Source of the DNA: Taiwanofungus camphoratus
Taxonomy: Eukaryota; Basidiomycota; Agaricomycetes; Polyporales; Taiwanofungaceae
DNA: 64,000 nucleotides
Reading direction: 5' to 3'
NCBI GenBank assembly: GCA_003999685.1
Contig: CP021230.1
Location: forward strand, 310,001 to 374,000
Under the pieces are notes generated by a model. The model was not told the origin of the DNA. It was given only the letters and a program-made list of their open reading frames with translations, and searched no databases. The translations under genes were made by a program, and so were the position numbers. Positions 13,005-23,878 of the stretch are shown here, one piece after another. Each line of letters begins with the position of its first letter. Position 1 is the stretch's first letter.

Positions 13005-14178
13005 ATGACTAGAGGGATTTTTCCTCTGTATAAACATTGCCAAGGCTGTTTTGTACTCTCATCTCGGAGAGGGCCTCAGGCTCATCACTTCACGGTGGCA
13101 TCTCGAAGATACCTAAATACCCCCACTATACACATGGCGTCGGACGCAACGCCATTAACCTTTTGGGCAGGTCCGCTCGTATGGATCGACTGCGAAATGA
13201 CAGGACTCAATCCCCGTACGGACAAGATACTTGAGATTGCTGTGAGCAGGTGCTACACAAGACGTATTAATCTTGTTCCTGATATCGTAGCCTAGGTTCT
13301 GATCACAAATGGCGACCTCGAACTGGTAGACGATGGTATCGAATATGTGATACGTACCGAGAAGGAAGTCCTGGACCGGTTAGCATTATTTTGCGAATTG
13401 TCGATGTGCAAGGAAATAATTGGTGTATAGCATGGATGAGTGGTGCACAAACCAACACGGATCGGTATGTCCAATGAGCATGATCATCGCTACTTGTTCT
13501 CATTACGGGCTCAAGTCTGGTCTAACGCAAGCATGCCTAACATCTCAACACTCCAAAGAATATGTTGCCAACAAGGTTCTCAGCTACATCAAAAAATGGA
13601 TACCTCAAGAACGAACGGGAGTACTAGCGGGAAACTCAGTTCATGCTGATAGAGGGTTCCTAGTAGAGGAAATGCCACAAGTTACCGACTATTTACATTA
13701 TCGGTATCTACCCCTCTCTTCTGAGAAAAAATGAACATTTTTTACCGACGTGCACCTTCTGAAACAGGATTGTCGGTGAGCTCGGTTGTCTCGATAGTCA
13801 TAATGAATAACTAAGGGGTCATATGCCTATTACGAGACGTATCTTCAGTCAAGGTACGTGGTCCTTTCTCTCCCTTGACGTCAGAATGATGCTGATACTG
13901 GTTCAGGAGTTGTGTCGTAGATGGTATCCGTCTCTCAGACCACCGAAAGACCTATGCAAAGAAAGTACTCATCGGTAAGCATCCCCATTGTCTCAGTCTT
14001 CTTCGTTGGCTAGAATCTGCGTACAGTGCTCTAGACGACATTCGCGGATCAATAAGGGGTGAGGTGCATTTGTTCCAGTCACTTTTTATCCTCCTAACCC
14101 TCTGTAGAGTTACAATGGTATCGTGACAACATCTTCGTTTCACCTGAGTTGCAACAGTCACTACGCAATCGTCGATAA
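13005..14178 (+). CDS. REX2: Oligoribonuclease (DEDDh 3'-5' exonuclease)
   Basis: Degrades 2-5 nt RNA fragments (nanoRNAs) to nucleotides; eukaryotic members act in mitochondria and cytosol/nucleus. Nine exons (13005-13241, 13296-13378, 13431-13464, 13516-13703, 13768-13775, 13837-13853, 13907-13974, 14027-14058, 14108-14178) encode 245 residues. All DEDDh residues are visible: VWIDCEMTGL (Asp, Glu), NSVHADRGFL (Asp), and STHRALDDIRGSI (His, Asp). Also present are the conserved RIVDVSSVKELCRRWYP and LQWYRDNIF. Exons 5 (8 nt) and 6 (17 nt) are microexons needed to spell RIVDVSSVK. The 43 residues before the internal MASDATPL (ATG 13134) are Arg/Ser-rich with RRYLN and look like a mitochondrial presequence, so two start sites could give mitochondrial and cytosolic forms. 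A further in-frame ATG at 12879 is possible but less likely. Confidence 0.92.
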
Positions 14179-14473
14179 CATGATTCAGGTTTTTTTTCAT
14201 TTACCATGGTTCACTTCTCCCGCGGCCAGTGCCTCTCCGTCTTCTATTGGTAGAGCTCGAAAGGGTGTTGCTGATCAGGGACGTCAGTATAACTCTTTAC
14301 TTATGCCTTCCTCACGCTGGGTAACCTAACAGTACAGAGATCATTACTCTTGTAGGAGAGATCAAATGGAGCTGTATGGGTTTGGGCTTATTACCGGAGA
14401 CGCATAAGGAATGACAGGACATCATGCCAGTCAATGATAGCCATAATGAGCAGAGATAAATGACAGTCGGCAA

Positions 14474-14859
14474 TAGTGTTGCCGCGAGTCCGAGTCAACT
14501 CGCGAGTTGAACTCGACTCGCCCGAAAATTTGATCAACTCGACTCGCGAGTGAGTTGACTGGTCGACTCCTGAGTCAGGTCGAATTGACCGGGCTGATGA
14601 TGTAAGTTTTACCCACGTTGTCTATTGGTTGAAATTGTGTGCCTCGTGATTTTTTGGCAAGAGCTGTCTCCCACGACCACGAGACCAAGGCATCACATGA
14701 CCAAAAAAGCACATGATCGAGCTTTGTACATGTTTAAGTATGTATGGACCTTTGTTGCACGTCCAACTCGCGAGTCAACTCGACTCATCTCACTCGTAAA
14801 ACCGAGTTGTGGCGAGTTTGCGAACTCGACTCGACTCGACTCGACTCGCGCCAACACTA
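14474..14859. mobile_element. hAT-type MITE, 386 bp, with 8-bp TSD
   Basis: The element begins TAGTGTTG and ends CAACACTA; the inverted termini extend as TAGTGTTG-S-CGCGAGTC on the two sides. It is flanked by a perfect 8-bp direct repeat GTCGGCAA (14466-14473 and 14860-14867), the target-site length of the hAT superfamily, and the terminal bases fit hAT ends. It has no open frame, so it is non-autonomous. The interior is filled with GACTC/GAGTC units, including the perfect palindrome ACTCGCGAGT three times, which may be transposase-binding subterminal repeats. The intact TSD suggests a fairly recent insertion. Confidence 0.85.
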
Positions 14860-14875
14860 GTCGGCAAGGAGTAAA

Positions 14876-14902
14876 AATAACAGAAAATAACAGAAAATAA
14901 CA
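14876..14902. repeat. Short tandem repeat (AATAACAGAA)n
   Basis: About 2.7 copies of a 10-nt unit lie immediately after the MITE target duplication. It is probably unrelated to the element's mobility. Confidence 0.6.
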
Positions 14903-15044
14903 GATACAGTTTTACGTGCACGTGCCTACGCCCGTAGGTTCACAAGACAAAGTTGATACAATAGTAAAGCGGAAGCCAGTTAGAATGGATAGCGATACAA
15001 TATGATTGACCAAATCCCGGGAGCATCAGCGGTACCCAAAGTCA

Positions 15045-16329
15045 CTAGTTCAGGTTCTGCAACTTCATCCATTCCTTGTCATTGGCATTGAAGTCCACTC
15101 CTTTGCGCTTCCACCACTCCCGAGCTGCTTCCCCACCGCCAATTGCATCCTCCAGCGCTTCCTCAATATCACACATCCGATACTGAATCGGCAGCCCGCT
15201 CTTGTCCCACCACTCTAGAACCTCAGGCCGATTATGTCTCGTTGCGCCCGTGAGTGCGTCGGGATCGAAAATCAACTGCAAACCGCTACCCAGCCACCAC
15301 TGCAGGACATCCACCTTCCCATGGCAGCTCGCGTGATACAGTGCTTGTTTGTCGTACTTGAATTCGAGCTGCGAACGCGCCCACCATTCCAACACATCCA
15401 CGTGCCCCGCAGTGCTCGCCATGTCCATTACACGCCCAATCTTCAGTGGCAACCTGTGCGGCTCGCCTACACTATGCTGCTTCCACCATGCAAGCACCGC
15501 AAGCTGATTCTTGGCACTAGCAGTCTCGAGCGCAACCTCAGTGTACCCGAGCGGGATTTCAGAATACAGCCACCAGTCAAGCGCTGCCACCTGCCCGTTG
15601 CGAGACGCGCCGTCGATCGCATCCGCAACTGAGCATGGTTTTGGAAGGGATAATATGTCCGGATATTGCTCACGAGCATGTTTCCACCAGGAGAGTACGG
15701 CCGTGCGGCCATGAAGAGAGGCGATTATCGGAAGACAATCGTGCTTGTACAACGACAAGAAAATTGAACGATGCTGTGTGAGCAAATACTCCAGGACATT
15801 GACATAGCCGAAGCGGACAGCTAAATTAGCACCAATTTTTGTGGGTGGATGGGCTGAAGGGTCAGAAGCACGAATGAGTGGCAGATAGCCCGTCAATATT
15901 GCATGATCAGAGGTGCTAGCGCGAGTCCAAGATGGTGGCTCAGGTAGAGAGGTTGGCACTCCAACAGCCTTTGCGAGCTCCCAATCCCCGACGTGATCCA
16001 TAATTTCGGCGAGAATCTCTACTGGTAGATCAGGAGCGAGAGCTTGTCGTGGTCTTTGCTTCAGTACCTCTGGTGGTGACAAAGGCGCAGTCCCGATGCC
16101 ATTTGGAGAGGAGGGAAAATGGAAAGTGCCTATATCAAACTGAGCGAGACGCGAGGCTAATTCATCGTCTGTGCCCGTAATCGGCAGAGATCGAACCTTG
16201 AGGAATAGGATGAGCTGATCATGAGTGAGACGACGATACGCGTCGTGAACTTGATCTATAAAGAGATCATAAATCTGATATACCATGAGTAGAAATGACA
16301 TGCAAACCACGAAGTGTACTTACTGCCAT
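15045..16329 (-). CDS. SAP-like / F-box-like protein with WW-type ankyrin repeats
   Basis: Preferred model: a 6-nt first coding exon (16329-16324), a 49-nt intron, and exon 2 (16274-15045), 411 residues beginning M-A-IYDLFIDQVHDAYRRL. An unspliced ATG at 16310 in the same frame is the alternative. Residues about 20-45 (LTHDQLILFLKVRSLPITG) resemble a SAP/LEM-like helix pair. APDLPVEILAEIMDHVGDW near 85-105 looks like an F-box-like motif. The rest holds about seven ankyrin-like units with a shared VLxWW signature (AVLSWWK, AALDWWL, AVLAWWK, DVLEWWA, DVLQWWL, EVLEWWD, AREWWK). Family members with such repeats are common and unstudied in basidiomycetes. Inferred: a protein-interaction adaptor, possibly for ubiquitin ligation. 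Head-to-head with the PTAR1-like gene. Confidence 0.75.
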
Positions 16330-16668
16330 GCCTACCGGCAGGCGGCTTTCAAACAGTAGGATGGAATAGTGTTGTGTGATCACTGGTAGGCTTATCCGGC
16401 TGCCAACGTACGATGAACCACGATACTTGAAGCTAAAGCTATGAGAGGGCGGAGAAAAGTGTAAGCGGCGATACAGAAGATACCAGCTGAGCGGCACGGG
16501 CTCTCGAGACTGAGACTGCTATAGACGGCGCCACATGAGGCAATCCTATTTGCTTATGTTTCCCAAGAGCCTTGGAAAATAACACGAACAAGCATGTGTG
16601 TTAGGTAAGCCTGAGCTTTACGAGTAGCATACTTCAGCGATCAAGACTTGGACATATTCTACTCAACA
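16330..16668. promoter_or_regulatory. Divergent promoter region
   Basis: The 339-bp space between the ankyrin-type gene and the PTAR1-like gene must carry both start regions. I see no convincing TATA box or known operator. Confidence 0.4.
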
Positions 16669-18105
16669 ATGAAGGTTGAACTACCAAATTTGGTAATGCA
16701 ACTCGGGAACTTACTGCACACACCTCCGTAAGTAACATTTATCGAGGCTGTTAGCGTCTGAGCAGGAATCTTACGGTGGTGTTGCAGAACAACCATAGAA
16801 CTTATACCAGATGATGGCTTCGAATGGTTTTCGAAGGGATCAGACGATATGGATTCGCATATGGTTCACCACCCATTTCTTTTTGTTGAAGGCAATCTCG
16901 GAGTTCCACAGAAAATCCTTCACAAGGCGTACATGGCCGCAATGCACTCGACTGTGCGGTCAAAGCATCTAATGTATGATTCCACAGGGAAAGATGGGGT
17001 TCTAAATTCATCTATGAAAAATTGGTCAGCCGTATTACTACTGGCCAATCCGGCTCATCAGATGGCATTGAACGTTAGAAAACGCCTTGCACAGGCTGGT
17101 ATTATCGAACCACATCACGAACTACGACTGATTGCCGCCCTGCTCACTCTCTATAACTGCTCGAAGCAGTCTATATTATGGCATCATCGTCGGTGGCTCT
17201 TTTGCCGTGTATATCCTTCCATAGACGGAAGGTCGTCGCTCATACAGTCCGGCTCTTCCCCAGAGACGTCTGTATCGAACAATGCCCGCGACACTCTCAA
17301 ACACCTCGTCATCTCTGTAGAAGACCTTCGCCATGAATTTTCTATCGTTTCACAAGCATGCGAGACTTATCCCCGAAATTACTATGCCTGGATTCACCGC
17401 TACTTGTGTCTTGAAGTCCTAGTCGAACTGGCACGTCTGCCTTCGTCTAAGCAAAGTTTATATAGAGCGGTCCTTACCGACGAGGTCTCCTATATGAGAC
17501 AGTGGATTGAGCTACATGTCTCAGATTATACGGCCGTGCAGTACCTCTGCAACCTTCAGGTCATAGTCCAGCACTCGCACATGGATTGTCCGGACGACGT
17601 TAAGCAGTCAACTAATCACCTTGATAATACCCTAATTCGCGTCGAGAGGACCGATCTTACCTCACTCCTATTGCGCGAAGGATCTTTGCGGATTCATGCT
17701 GAATCCCTCGTTGACTCGTATCCCAACCACGAGTCCTTGTGGTTATACCTTCGAGGAGCCCTGTCTACTGGAACGGGGGTCTCACTTGAAGGATCGCCAG
17801 CTTTAGTTCTGGCGCTTCGCTTTTTTCCGTTGGACTCTTCGGATGACACATCTCGTATACTCGTACGACCTCTTTCTGCCACCGATGCAGAAGTCACCTA
17901 CAGGCATGCTTGCCGATTTTTGGCCTGGTTAACCGGTCGGGTGAGTACCTGCTGGGCGTCCGCTACATGCTGAGTATGTTGACGAACGCATTCATCTTTT
18001 ACTAAGGAAGGAATTCCATACGCTGACTACACTGCAGTGAGGAGGATCGTCCTTGCTGATATGGGTGATCGCGAGCTCCCTCAGTTGCTGAGCTGCAAGA
18101 GATAA
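16669..18105 (+). CDS. PTAR1-like protein (prenyltransferase alpha-subunit repeats)
   Basis: Three exons (16669-16727, 16788-17940, 18007-18105) give 436 residues. PPTA-type repeats, the helical pairs that build protein prenyltransferase alpha subunits, are visible: NCSKQSILWHHRRWLF, ETYPRNYYAWIHRYLCLE, SDYTAVQYLCNLQ and PNHESLWLYLRG. The layout (long N-terminal region, repeats in the middle) fits PTAR1, the alpha-like partner proposed for a GGTase-III type complex that prenylates proteins such as YKT6. The catalytic centre would lie in a separate beta subunit. Inferred: cytosolic, membrane-trafficking related. The start ATG at 16669 gives MKVELPNLVMQLGNLLH and precedes a clean GTAAGT donor. 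Confidence 0.8.
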
Positions 18106-18593
18106 CCGTTCTCATCATCACTGGCAATACATCGTATATACTTCTCGCGACTTCAAGAAAGAGCTATCAATTGATCGATTCAGAGAAGGACTCAAGCGAC
18201 GACTGTAGCAAAATTTCTCTTATGTTAGTGGTATGCAGCGCAGGCATGTTGTCTTAAGGTCACAAATCAGTGGCGACTGACAAGTTGAATTCCACTTGGT
18301 CCCAACATAGTTTGAGTACGCATAACGTATACACTAAACATTATGTACACAATGAAAGATATATACCTGTACTTTTATACAAATAATCAGCAAATATGTC
18401 CCTTCAAGAACAACTGTACGCATACGAAGCTGGACGTTCATGATGTATAATTAAACATTGAGGCTATCCTGAATAAGTCATGATTGTTGGTAAGAAATGG
18501 ATGCATGTACTGAACAATGCGGTTGAGGACTTTGGAATGATGAATTATTACATGTGATGCGCCTTAATTTCCGGGCGCATCCCTCAATGAGCA
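18106..18593. other. Convergent 3' spacer
   Basis: It lies between the ends of the PTAR1-like (+) and SWIB (-) genes. The sequence is AT-rich and without open frames, consistent with 3' UTRs and polyadenylation signals of both. Confidence 0.45.
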
Positions 18594-19560
18594 CTATGGT
18601 TCATGCAGGTGCCTAGAAGACACGAACGTAATAGTGAGCTCGAAGCACGATTTTGTGGAGATTTAAAAGACGAGAAGACTGACTGTCCCAATACTTTGTT
18701 CATTTTGAACATGTCGATCTTGTCGACACCGAAGATGGATTTGAGGCTGTCATCACAAACGATTTCCTTTCGGTTCTCCGGATTCTGAAGCTCGTGCCTT
18801 TTGATGTAATCCCACAATTGTTTGACAACCTGAGGACGCGACAGTTTATCCACACTCAGAAGAGTCGATAGCGGTTCGCTTCGATGAAATGAGCAAAGAA
18901 ATATAAATGATTAGCTCGAGAAGAGAATGAAAGACTCAACCTTAATATGTACTCTTTCTGGAATCCTCCGCCGCGCTTTTTCTTCTTCCCCTCACCATCT
19001 TGTCCAGCCTCAGCCTCGCCATCTCCGTCGGAGTCTACCACAGCTGCACTCTTCGCACCTCTCTTTCCTCCCCTTTTTGAGCCGTTCCCTTTCCCTCTAG
19101 TGGTCTTTGTGGTCTTTGTGGTCGAAGTCCTGGAGCTCCTTGACCGCCCGTTAATTTCATTCGACAACTGTCGAGCCAGCTCGGCGTCCGTCAGTTCCAC
19201 GTCGCTCTTGCGCGCCTTCTTCACCTTCGGCGCCATCGACCCTTCATCTTCCTCGTCGTTCCCATCAACTTTCTTGTCATCGTCCCTCTTTCTCTTCACC
19301 CTAACTTCGTTCGTATCCACCTCGTCACTGTCACCCTCTCCTACATTTCCGATCTCTGCGCTTACTTGCTCATACACGTTCTCAATGAGTAAGTCTATGT
19401 CCTCCTTCTTTTCCTTGATAAGCTCTGGAGGGAGCGATGCGTCTTGCTCCAACAGCTGCCTCCGAACGCGCTTTGCACTGATGGTGCTCAAGTCAGTTCC
19501 TGGGGCAGTCAGGATTTTACGAATCTTAGGCTCGAGGAACTCAATATCGACCCCCGTCAT
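18594..19560 (-). CDS. SWIB/MDM2-domain protein (UAF30/TRI1-like) with DEK-C-like N terminus
   Basis: Three exons (19560-18941, 18878-18684, 18612-18594) encode 277 residues. The N-terminal ~70 residues (DIEFLEPKIRKILTAPGTDL ... RRQLLEQD) match the DEK-C-type helical domain found in front of SWIB in yeast UAF30 and TRI1. A Lys/Arg/Glu-rich linker with KVKKARK follows. The SWIB domain reads LSEPLSTLLSVDKLSRPQVV, KQLWDYIKRHELQNP and DKIDMFKMNKVLGQ, ending HLHEP at the stop. UAF30 relatives act in RNA polymerase I upstream activation and rDNA chromatin, TRI1 in chromatin. The sequence does not decide between them. The final coding exon has only 19 nt. The start at 19560 was chosen because it begins the conserved domain; an upstream in-frame ATG at 19773 overlaps a repeat and is unlikely. 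Confidence 0.88.
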
Positions 19561-19750
19561 TGATAACGCGAAAAATGATTGGAAGACAGGAAAGGGCGCA
19601 GAAAGATGGCTGGACTCGAAAGACTTAATCGCGGTTCTAGTGACAGAACGTAAGAGCGCGAAAGTAGCGGAACACGCCAATATTGAGAATCTCAATATTC
19701 CGTAGTCTCGGAACCAGCCGTTCGGAGCTGAATTTTGCGTAGGGTGGCGG

Positions 19751-19981
19751 CCCCCGTGACACTTGGGTGACAAGGGTGACTCTTACTGCAGGATGCAGCA
19801 GAGGATTGGGTGCTTAGCAATTACAGTACACAACATTCTTAAATAGATGAGCACACGCTTCTCCCTCCTCAGGCTTGAGGATGTCTTAGCAGGTGACCAA
19901 CAAGTTGTTTTTACCAGTATTGAGCACTGCTAACCCAATCCTCTGCGGTGAGATGTCACTCATGTCACCGTGTCACGGGGG
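19751..19981. repeat. Terminal-inverted-repeat structure, MITE-like
   Basis: The 231-bp block begins CCCCCGTGACAC and ends GTGTCACGGGGG. The outer ~60 bases of the two sides are imperfect inverted copies, including GAGGATTGGGT on the left and its complement on the right. The block contains no open frame. I could not find a clear target-site duplication, so mobility is inferred only from the shape. Confidence 0.55.
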
Positions 19982-20379
19982 CAATTCTACGAGGCTACGC
20001 CCGAAAATTCAGCTCCTGGTTGTGAGACTAAATATTCCAGTTACCTTGCTTGTCAAGGTTTCTTCCACGGTCATAATTGGCACACATTTCGACTTACCGG
20101 CATCTTCCGGCGTGCCATGTTTGGTTTGTGGCAACAACAACAGCGCTTTGTCACGCTGTAAGCACTGCCCAATGGAATATAGAATACTGTATTGTGTATA
20201 TTATGAATTTATCAGATTTTTAGAGGAAGAGGAAGGGATGCAATTCATGGAATTGTATTCCACTGATAGTATTCATTGCATCTGTCAGATTTATTCACAA
20301 GAATGAATTTGATAAATTTTACAGTAAATAAGGTAAATATTCTGATCACTAAAATAACAAAAACCAATTCCAATAGATG

Positions 20380-20399
20380 GGTTATCTGATAAGATAACC
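20380..20399. promoter_or_regulatory. Perfect 7-bp inverted repeat in HRD3 promoter
   Basis: GGTTATC TGATAA GATAACC lies 80 bp before the HRD3 start codon. It contains GATA-type cores on both strands, so it could bind a GATA factor or simply be a hairpin. Confidence 0.35.
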
Positions 20400-20411
20400 T
20401 TGCCATTCCGC

Positions 20412-20417
20412 CACGTA
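20412..20417 (-). promoter_or_regulatory. UPRE-like TACGTG core
   Basis: On the minus strand this reads TACGTG, the core of yeast UPRE-2-type Hac1 sites, 62 bp upstream of the HRD3-like start. HRD3 is a known unfolded-protein-response target in yeast. A 6-bp match is weak evidence on its own. Confidence 0.25.
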
Positions 20418-20478
20418 CGTATAATTGCCAGAGTTGAGCTCCGGGCCTCTGTAAGTTCATTCATCGAAGCCGACCAAC

Positions 20479-23400
20479 ATGGGTCCTAAACGAAGGCAGA
20501 GAGCAAGAAAGGCAAGCTTTATCGCGTTTGGACTCGTCGTTCTTGCTTCTGTATCCTGTACCGCTCAGGTGAGGTACACTTGGCATCGTCGCTCGAATAA
20601 GTTCTCACAACGACATGTAGGATGGTACAGCAACAGGAACACCAGACAGAGAGGTAATAGACCTCACCACGGAAGGTGAGTTTTGCACACGAAGTCACCG
20701 AGAAGGGTTTTCCTAAACTCATTTGACAGCTTCCAGGGCATACAAACAAGCTTTGTCGACTCTCGCTACCCTCACCGCACTTCCGCCTTCACAGTCTGAT
20801 GATCCTTCTTTCTCATATACGTCTCATGGAAGTGGCTTTCAGCTCTCGTCACTCTTGCCCACCATGCAGGGGCAGGGCCCAATTGCGAGCGCCATGCGGA
20901 TAGCGATCAAGTTGCTGCACCACTCATGGCTTCCTCGCTCAATTACAGGATTCTTGGGAAAGGAGTTCACGGGCGGGAAGAGAAAAGACGAGGAGCTGCA
21001 CGGCAAGGCCGTCAAAGTGATCGACCTGCTCCAACATGCGGCCGAGCTCGGGAATTCAGACGCGCTGTACACTCTCGGCCAAATATCCTTAGTATGTGCC
21101 TTGTCATCTGTTCAGTCTGCTCGCTGACCGCCCACAATAGTTTCCGCCTAATCCCTACTTTCCGTCTGATCCCACTATGGGCTTTACGTCCTTCTCTACA
21201 CACGCGTCGCGCACCGGAAACGCGTCTTCCCAAGCGTTGCTCGGCTTCTTCCACGCCACGGGATACCACGGCGTGGCGGCCATTGACCAGGCAAAGGCAC
21301 AACTGTACCTCACGTTCGCCGCGCACGGGGGGCATAGAGGTGCACAAATGGCGATGGGGTACCGGTACTGGAGCGGGATCGGTGTCGCTGAGCATTGTTT
21401 AAGCGCGTTAGATTGGTATGAAGCCGCCGGAGAACAAGGTGCGTGCTTTCATGCCAATGGTAGGCGCAGCTGAAGGAAATGTTGGCAGCGATGGCCAAGT
21501 TCCTGTCAGGTCCTCCGGGTGGGAGAACGCTGCCTCTGACAGCACCGCGGCTTTCTGATCTTGTAGGCGGTGTGTACGGACCGGGCGCCAGTGTCGCGTC
21601 CACAGGGCTGAATGCGGCGCGCCCGGTCATCAAAACAGCAAATGCGCGGGCAGCAGGAGAGACATGGGAGGACCTGCTCGAGTACTATTTGGTATGCTTT
21701 GCACACATTCATAACATCTAACGAGAGCTCACGCACATGCGGCAGTTCAATGCTGATCGTGGGGAGATAGACTTCGCGTACCGGCTTGGGAAGATCTTCT
21801 ACCAGGGGAGCGTGTATGCGCTGCCGGGCGGGATTGCCTCAGGTGGGGACGGGGCGAGCAGTGTACCGCGGGATTTCGCGAGGGCACGATACTACTTCCT
21901 ACGAATTGCGCGCCAGGTATGGCCGCGGGACCCAGCGAACCCGCAGCAGCCGCAGCCGGCCACGAAAGACGAGAACCATGCGCAAGTGGGATATGCGGCA
22001 CTTGCAGCTGGCTACCTCGGGCGTATGTATCTACGAGGCGAGGGTGTGAAGCAGGATGCAGTGATGGCGAAGATGTGGTTCGAGCGGGGCGCAGAGTTTG
22101 GCGAGAAAGAGAGTCACAATGGACTGGGTATCCTCTGGCGAGACGGTTTGGTGAATGGGCGCAAGGATACAAAAAAGGCTATCGTGCACTTTGCCGCTGC
22201 CGCGAGCCAAGAGTTGGCTGAGGCTCAAGTGAATCTGGGGAAATATCACTACGGTGCGTCACATCGCCCTTCCCAATTATGCGCTATTTAATATGACCCA
22301 CTGTGCAGAACGCGGTGATCTAAAGCTTGCTGCGACTTATTTCGAGACGGCCGTCCGACAAGGTTCGCAGTTCGAGGCATATTACTATCTGGCAGAAATA
22401 CAAAGCAGGCAAGCCAGGAACGCTCTGACCCCTCATGACATTGCCGGTAGTTCCTGTGCGATTGCAGTGTCGTTTTACAAGCTGGTTTCGGAACGCGGCG
22501 TGTGGGATGAAGATCTGCTAAAGGATGCTGAAGCTGCGTGGAGCGCGGGTGCGGAAAGGAGCAGCGAAATGGCAATGCTGAGGTGGTGGCTTGCAGCCGA
22601 ACGGGGCTTCGAAGTCGCACAAAATAACTTGGCATTCGTACTGGATCAAGGTGAGTGCTTGGATTTGCGATACACGCGTTCAAGATATACAGTCCTATTT
22701 GCTGACCCACTTAAATTCCAAGACAAAAGTATTCTGCGATTCACTCGATTTGCCCCTATTTCTCCGTCAAATGACACCGCCAGACTCGCCTTGACACAGT
22801 GGACACGTTCGGCTGCACAACGTAATGTGGACGCTCTCGTTAAAGTGGGCGACTACTACTATCATGGCTTGGGAGTGCCCAATGAGCCTGAAACCGTACG
22901 TTGGGAAAAGGCTGCCGGCTATTATCAATCTGCGGCAGATACTCAAATGAGCGCGCTTGCGATGTGGAATCTTGGTTGGATGTACGAGAACGGCATCGGT
23001 GTGCCTCAGGTAAGTCTGCAATTTATTGCACGCCACCGTATTCATCGATCGATGTATAATTCTTGCCCTTAGGACTTCCATCTTGCTAAGCGTCATTATG
23101 ACCTGGCTTTGGAGACAAATAGCGAGGCGTCTATACCCGTTTCACTTTCTCTCCTCAAGCTTCATGCACGCAGTCTCTGGCACACTCTAACAGGCGGCTC
23201 TAAGGGACTTTCCTTATGGGGAAATAACGATGACGAGAGCAGTGCGTATCAATATTAAGATAGTTGGATGCTGGTTGACCAGACAAGACTAGGTCGCTCA
23301 TATAATGCTCAACCTGCAGGGCGTGAGATTGAGAGTGGCCGAGACGATGAATTAGAACAGTCATCGCCTGCAGAAAAAGCAGACTACGTAGACGAATACG

Positions 23401-23878
23401 AAGATGGCCCGTGGTATCTTGGAAAAGCACGAGACGAGTTCAACAGACGCAGAAGAGGTCAAGATGTGGGGCAACTAGGTCAAGAGGACGATCCTGTTCA
23501 GGTAATCTGTCTGAGGTCTGTGTCTGTCGCTGCTGACATTATGTCTACCAGTGGGCACGACAGAGAAGACATGCTGAAAATGATCGGGATGGTGATTTCG
23601 GTCCCGAAGACTACTTCGAGGGAGCTACGCGCGGACGGCATGGTGCCGACGAAGTAGACGAATTTGCAGAGACCATGCTCCTTGTTATCCTTTGCCTCCT
23701 GCTATCTGTGCTACTATACTTCCGCGGGCGGTGGATGGACCGAATGCGGAGAGAGGAACAACGACGACAGCCACCTCCGCCCCCTCCACCACCAGCTTAC
23801 GAACAACAACATCCGCCTGCGGAAGATGCAGACCCCCCGCCTAATGTACAAGATTGGGAAATGGCACTCCTACATTGA
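20479..23878 (+). CDS. HRD3: HRD3/SEL1L-type ERAD ubiquitin-ligase subunit
   Basis: Partner of the HRD1 ubiquitin ligase; it selects misfolded glycoproteins in the ER lumen for retrotranslocation. Eleven exons (20479-20568, 20621-20675, 20730-21091, 21141-21438, 21489-21691, 21746-22253, 22309-22650, 22723-23009, 23073-23241, 23320-23501, 23552-23878) join in phase to 940 residues. The N terminus is a signal peptide/anchor (SFIAFGLVVLASVSCTAQ). SEL1 repeats run through the lumenal part, for example AAGYLGRMYLRGEGVKQDAV, KVGDYYYHGLGVPNEPE and MWNLGWMYENGIGVPQDF. Near the C terminus a membrane span (MLLVILCLLLSVLLYF) is followed by a basic RGRWMDRMRREEQRR segment and a cytosolic Pro-rich tail, the HRD3 topology. 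Length and order fit the family. A TACGTG site in the promoter may link it to ER stress. Confidence 0.93.
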
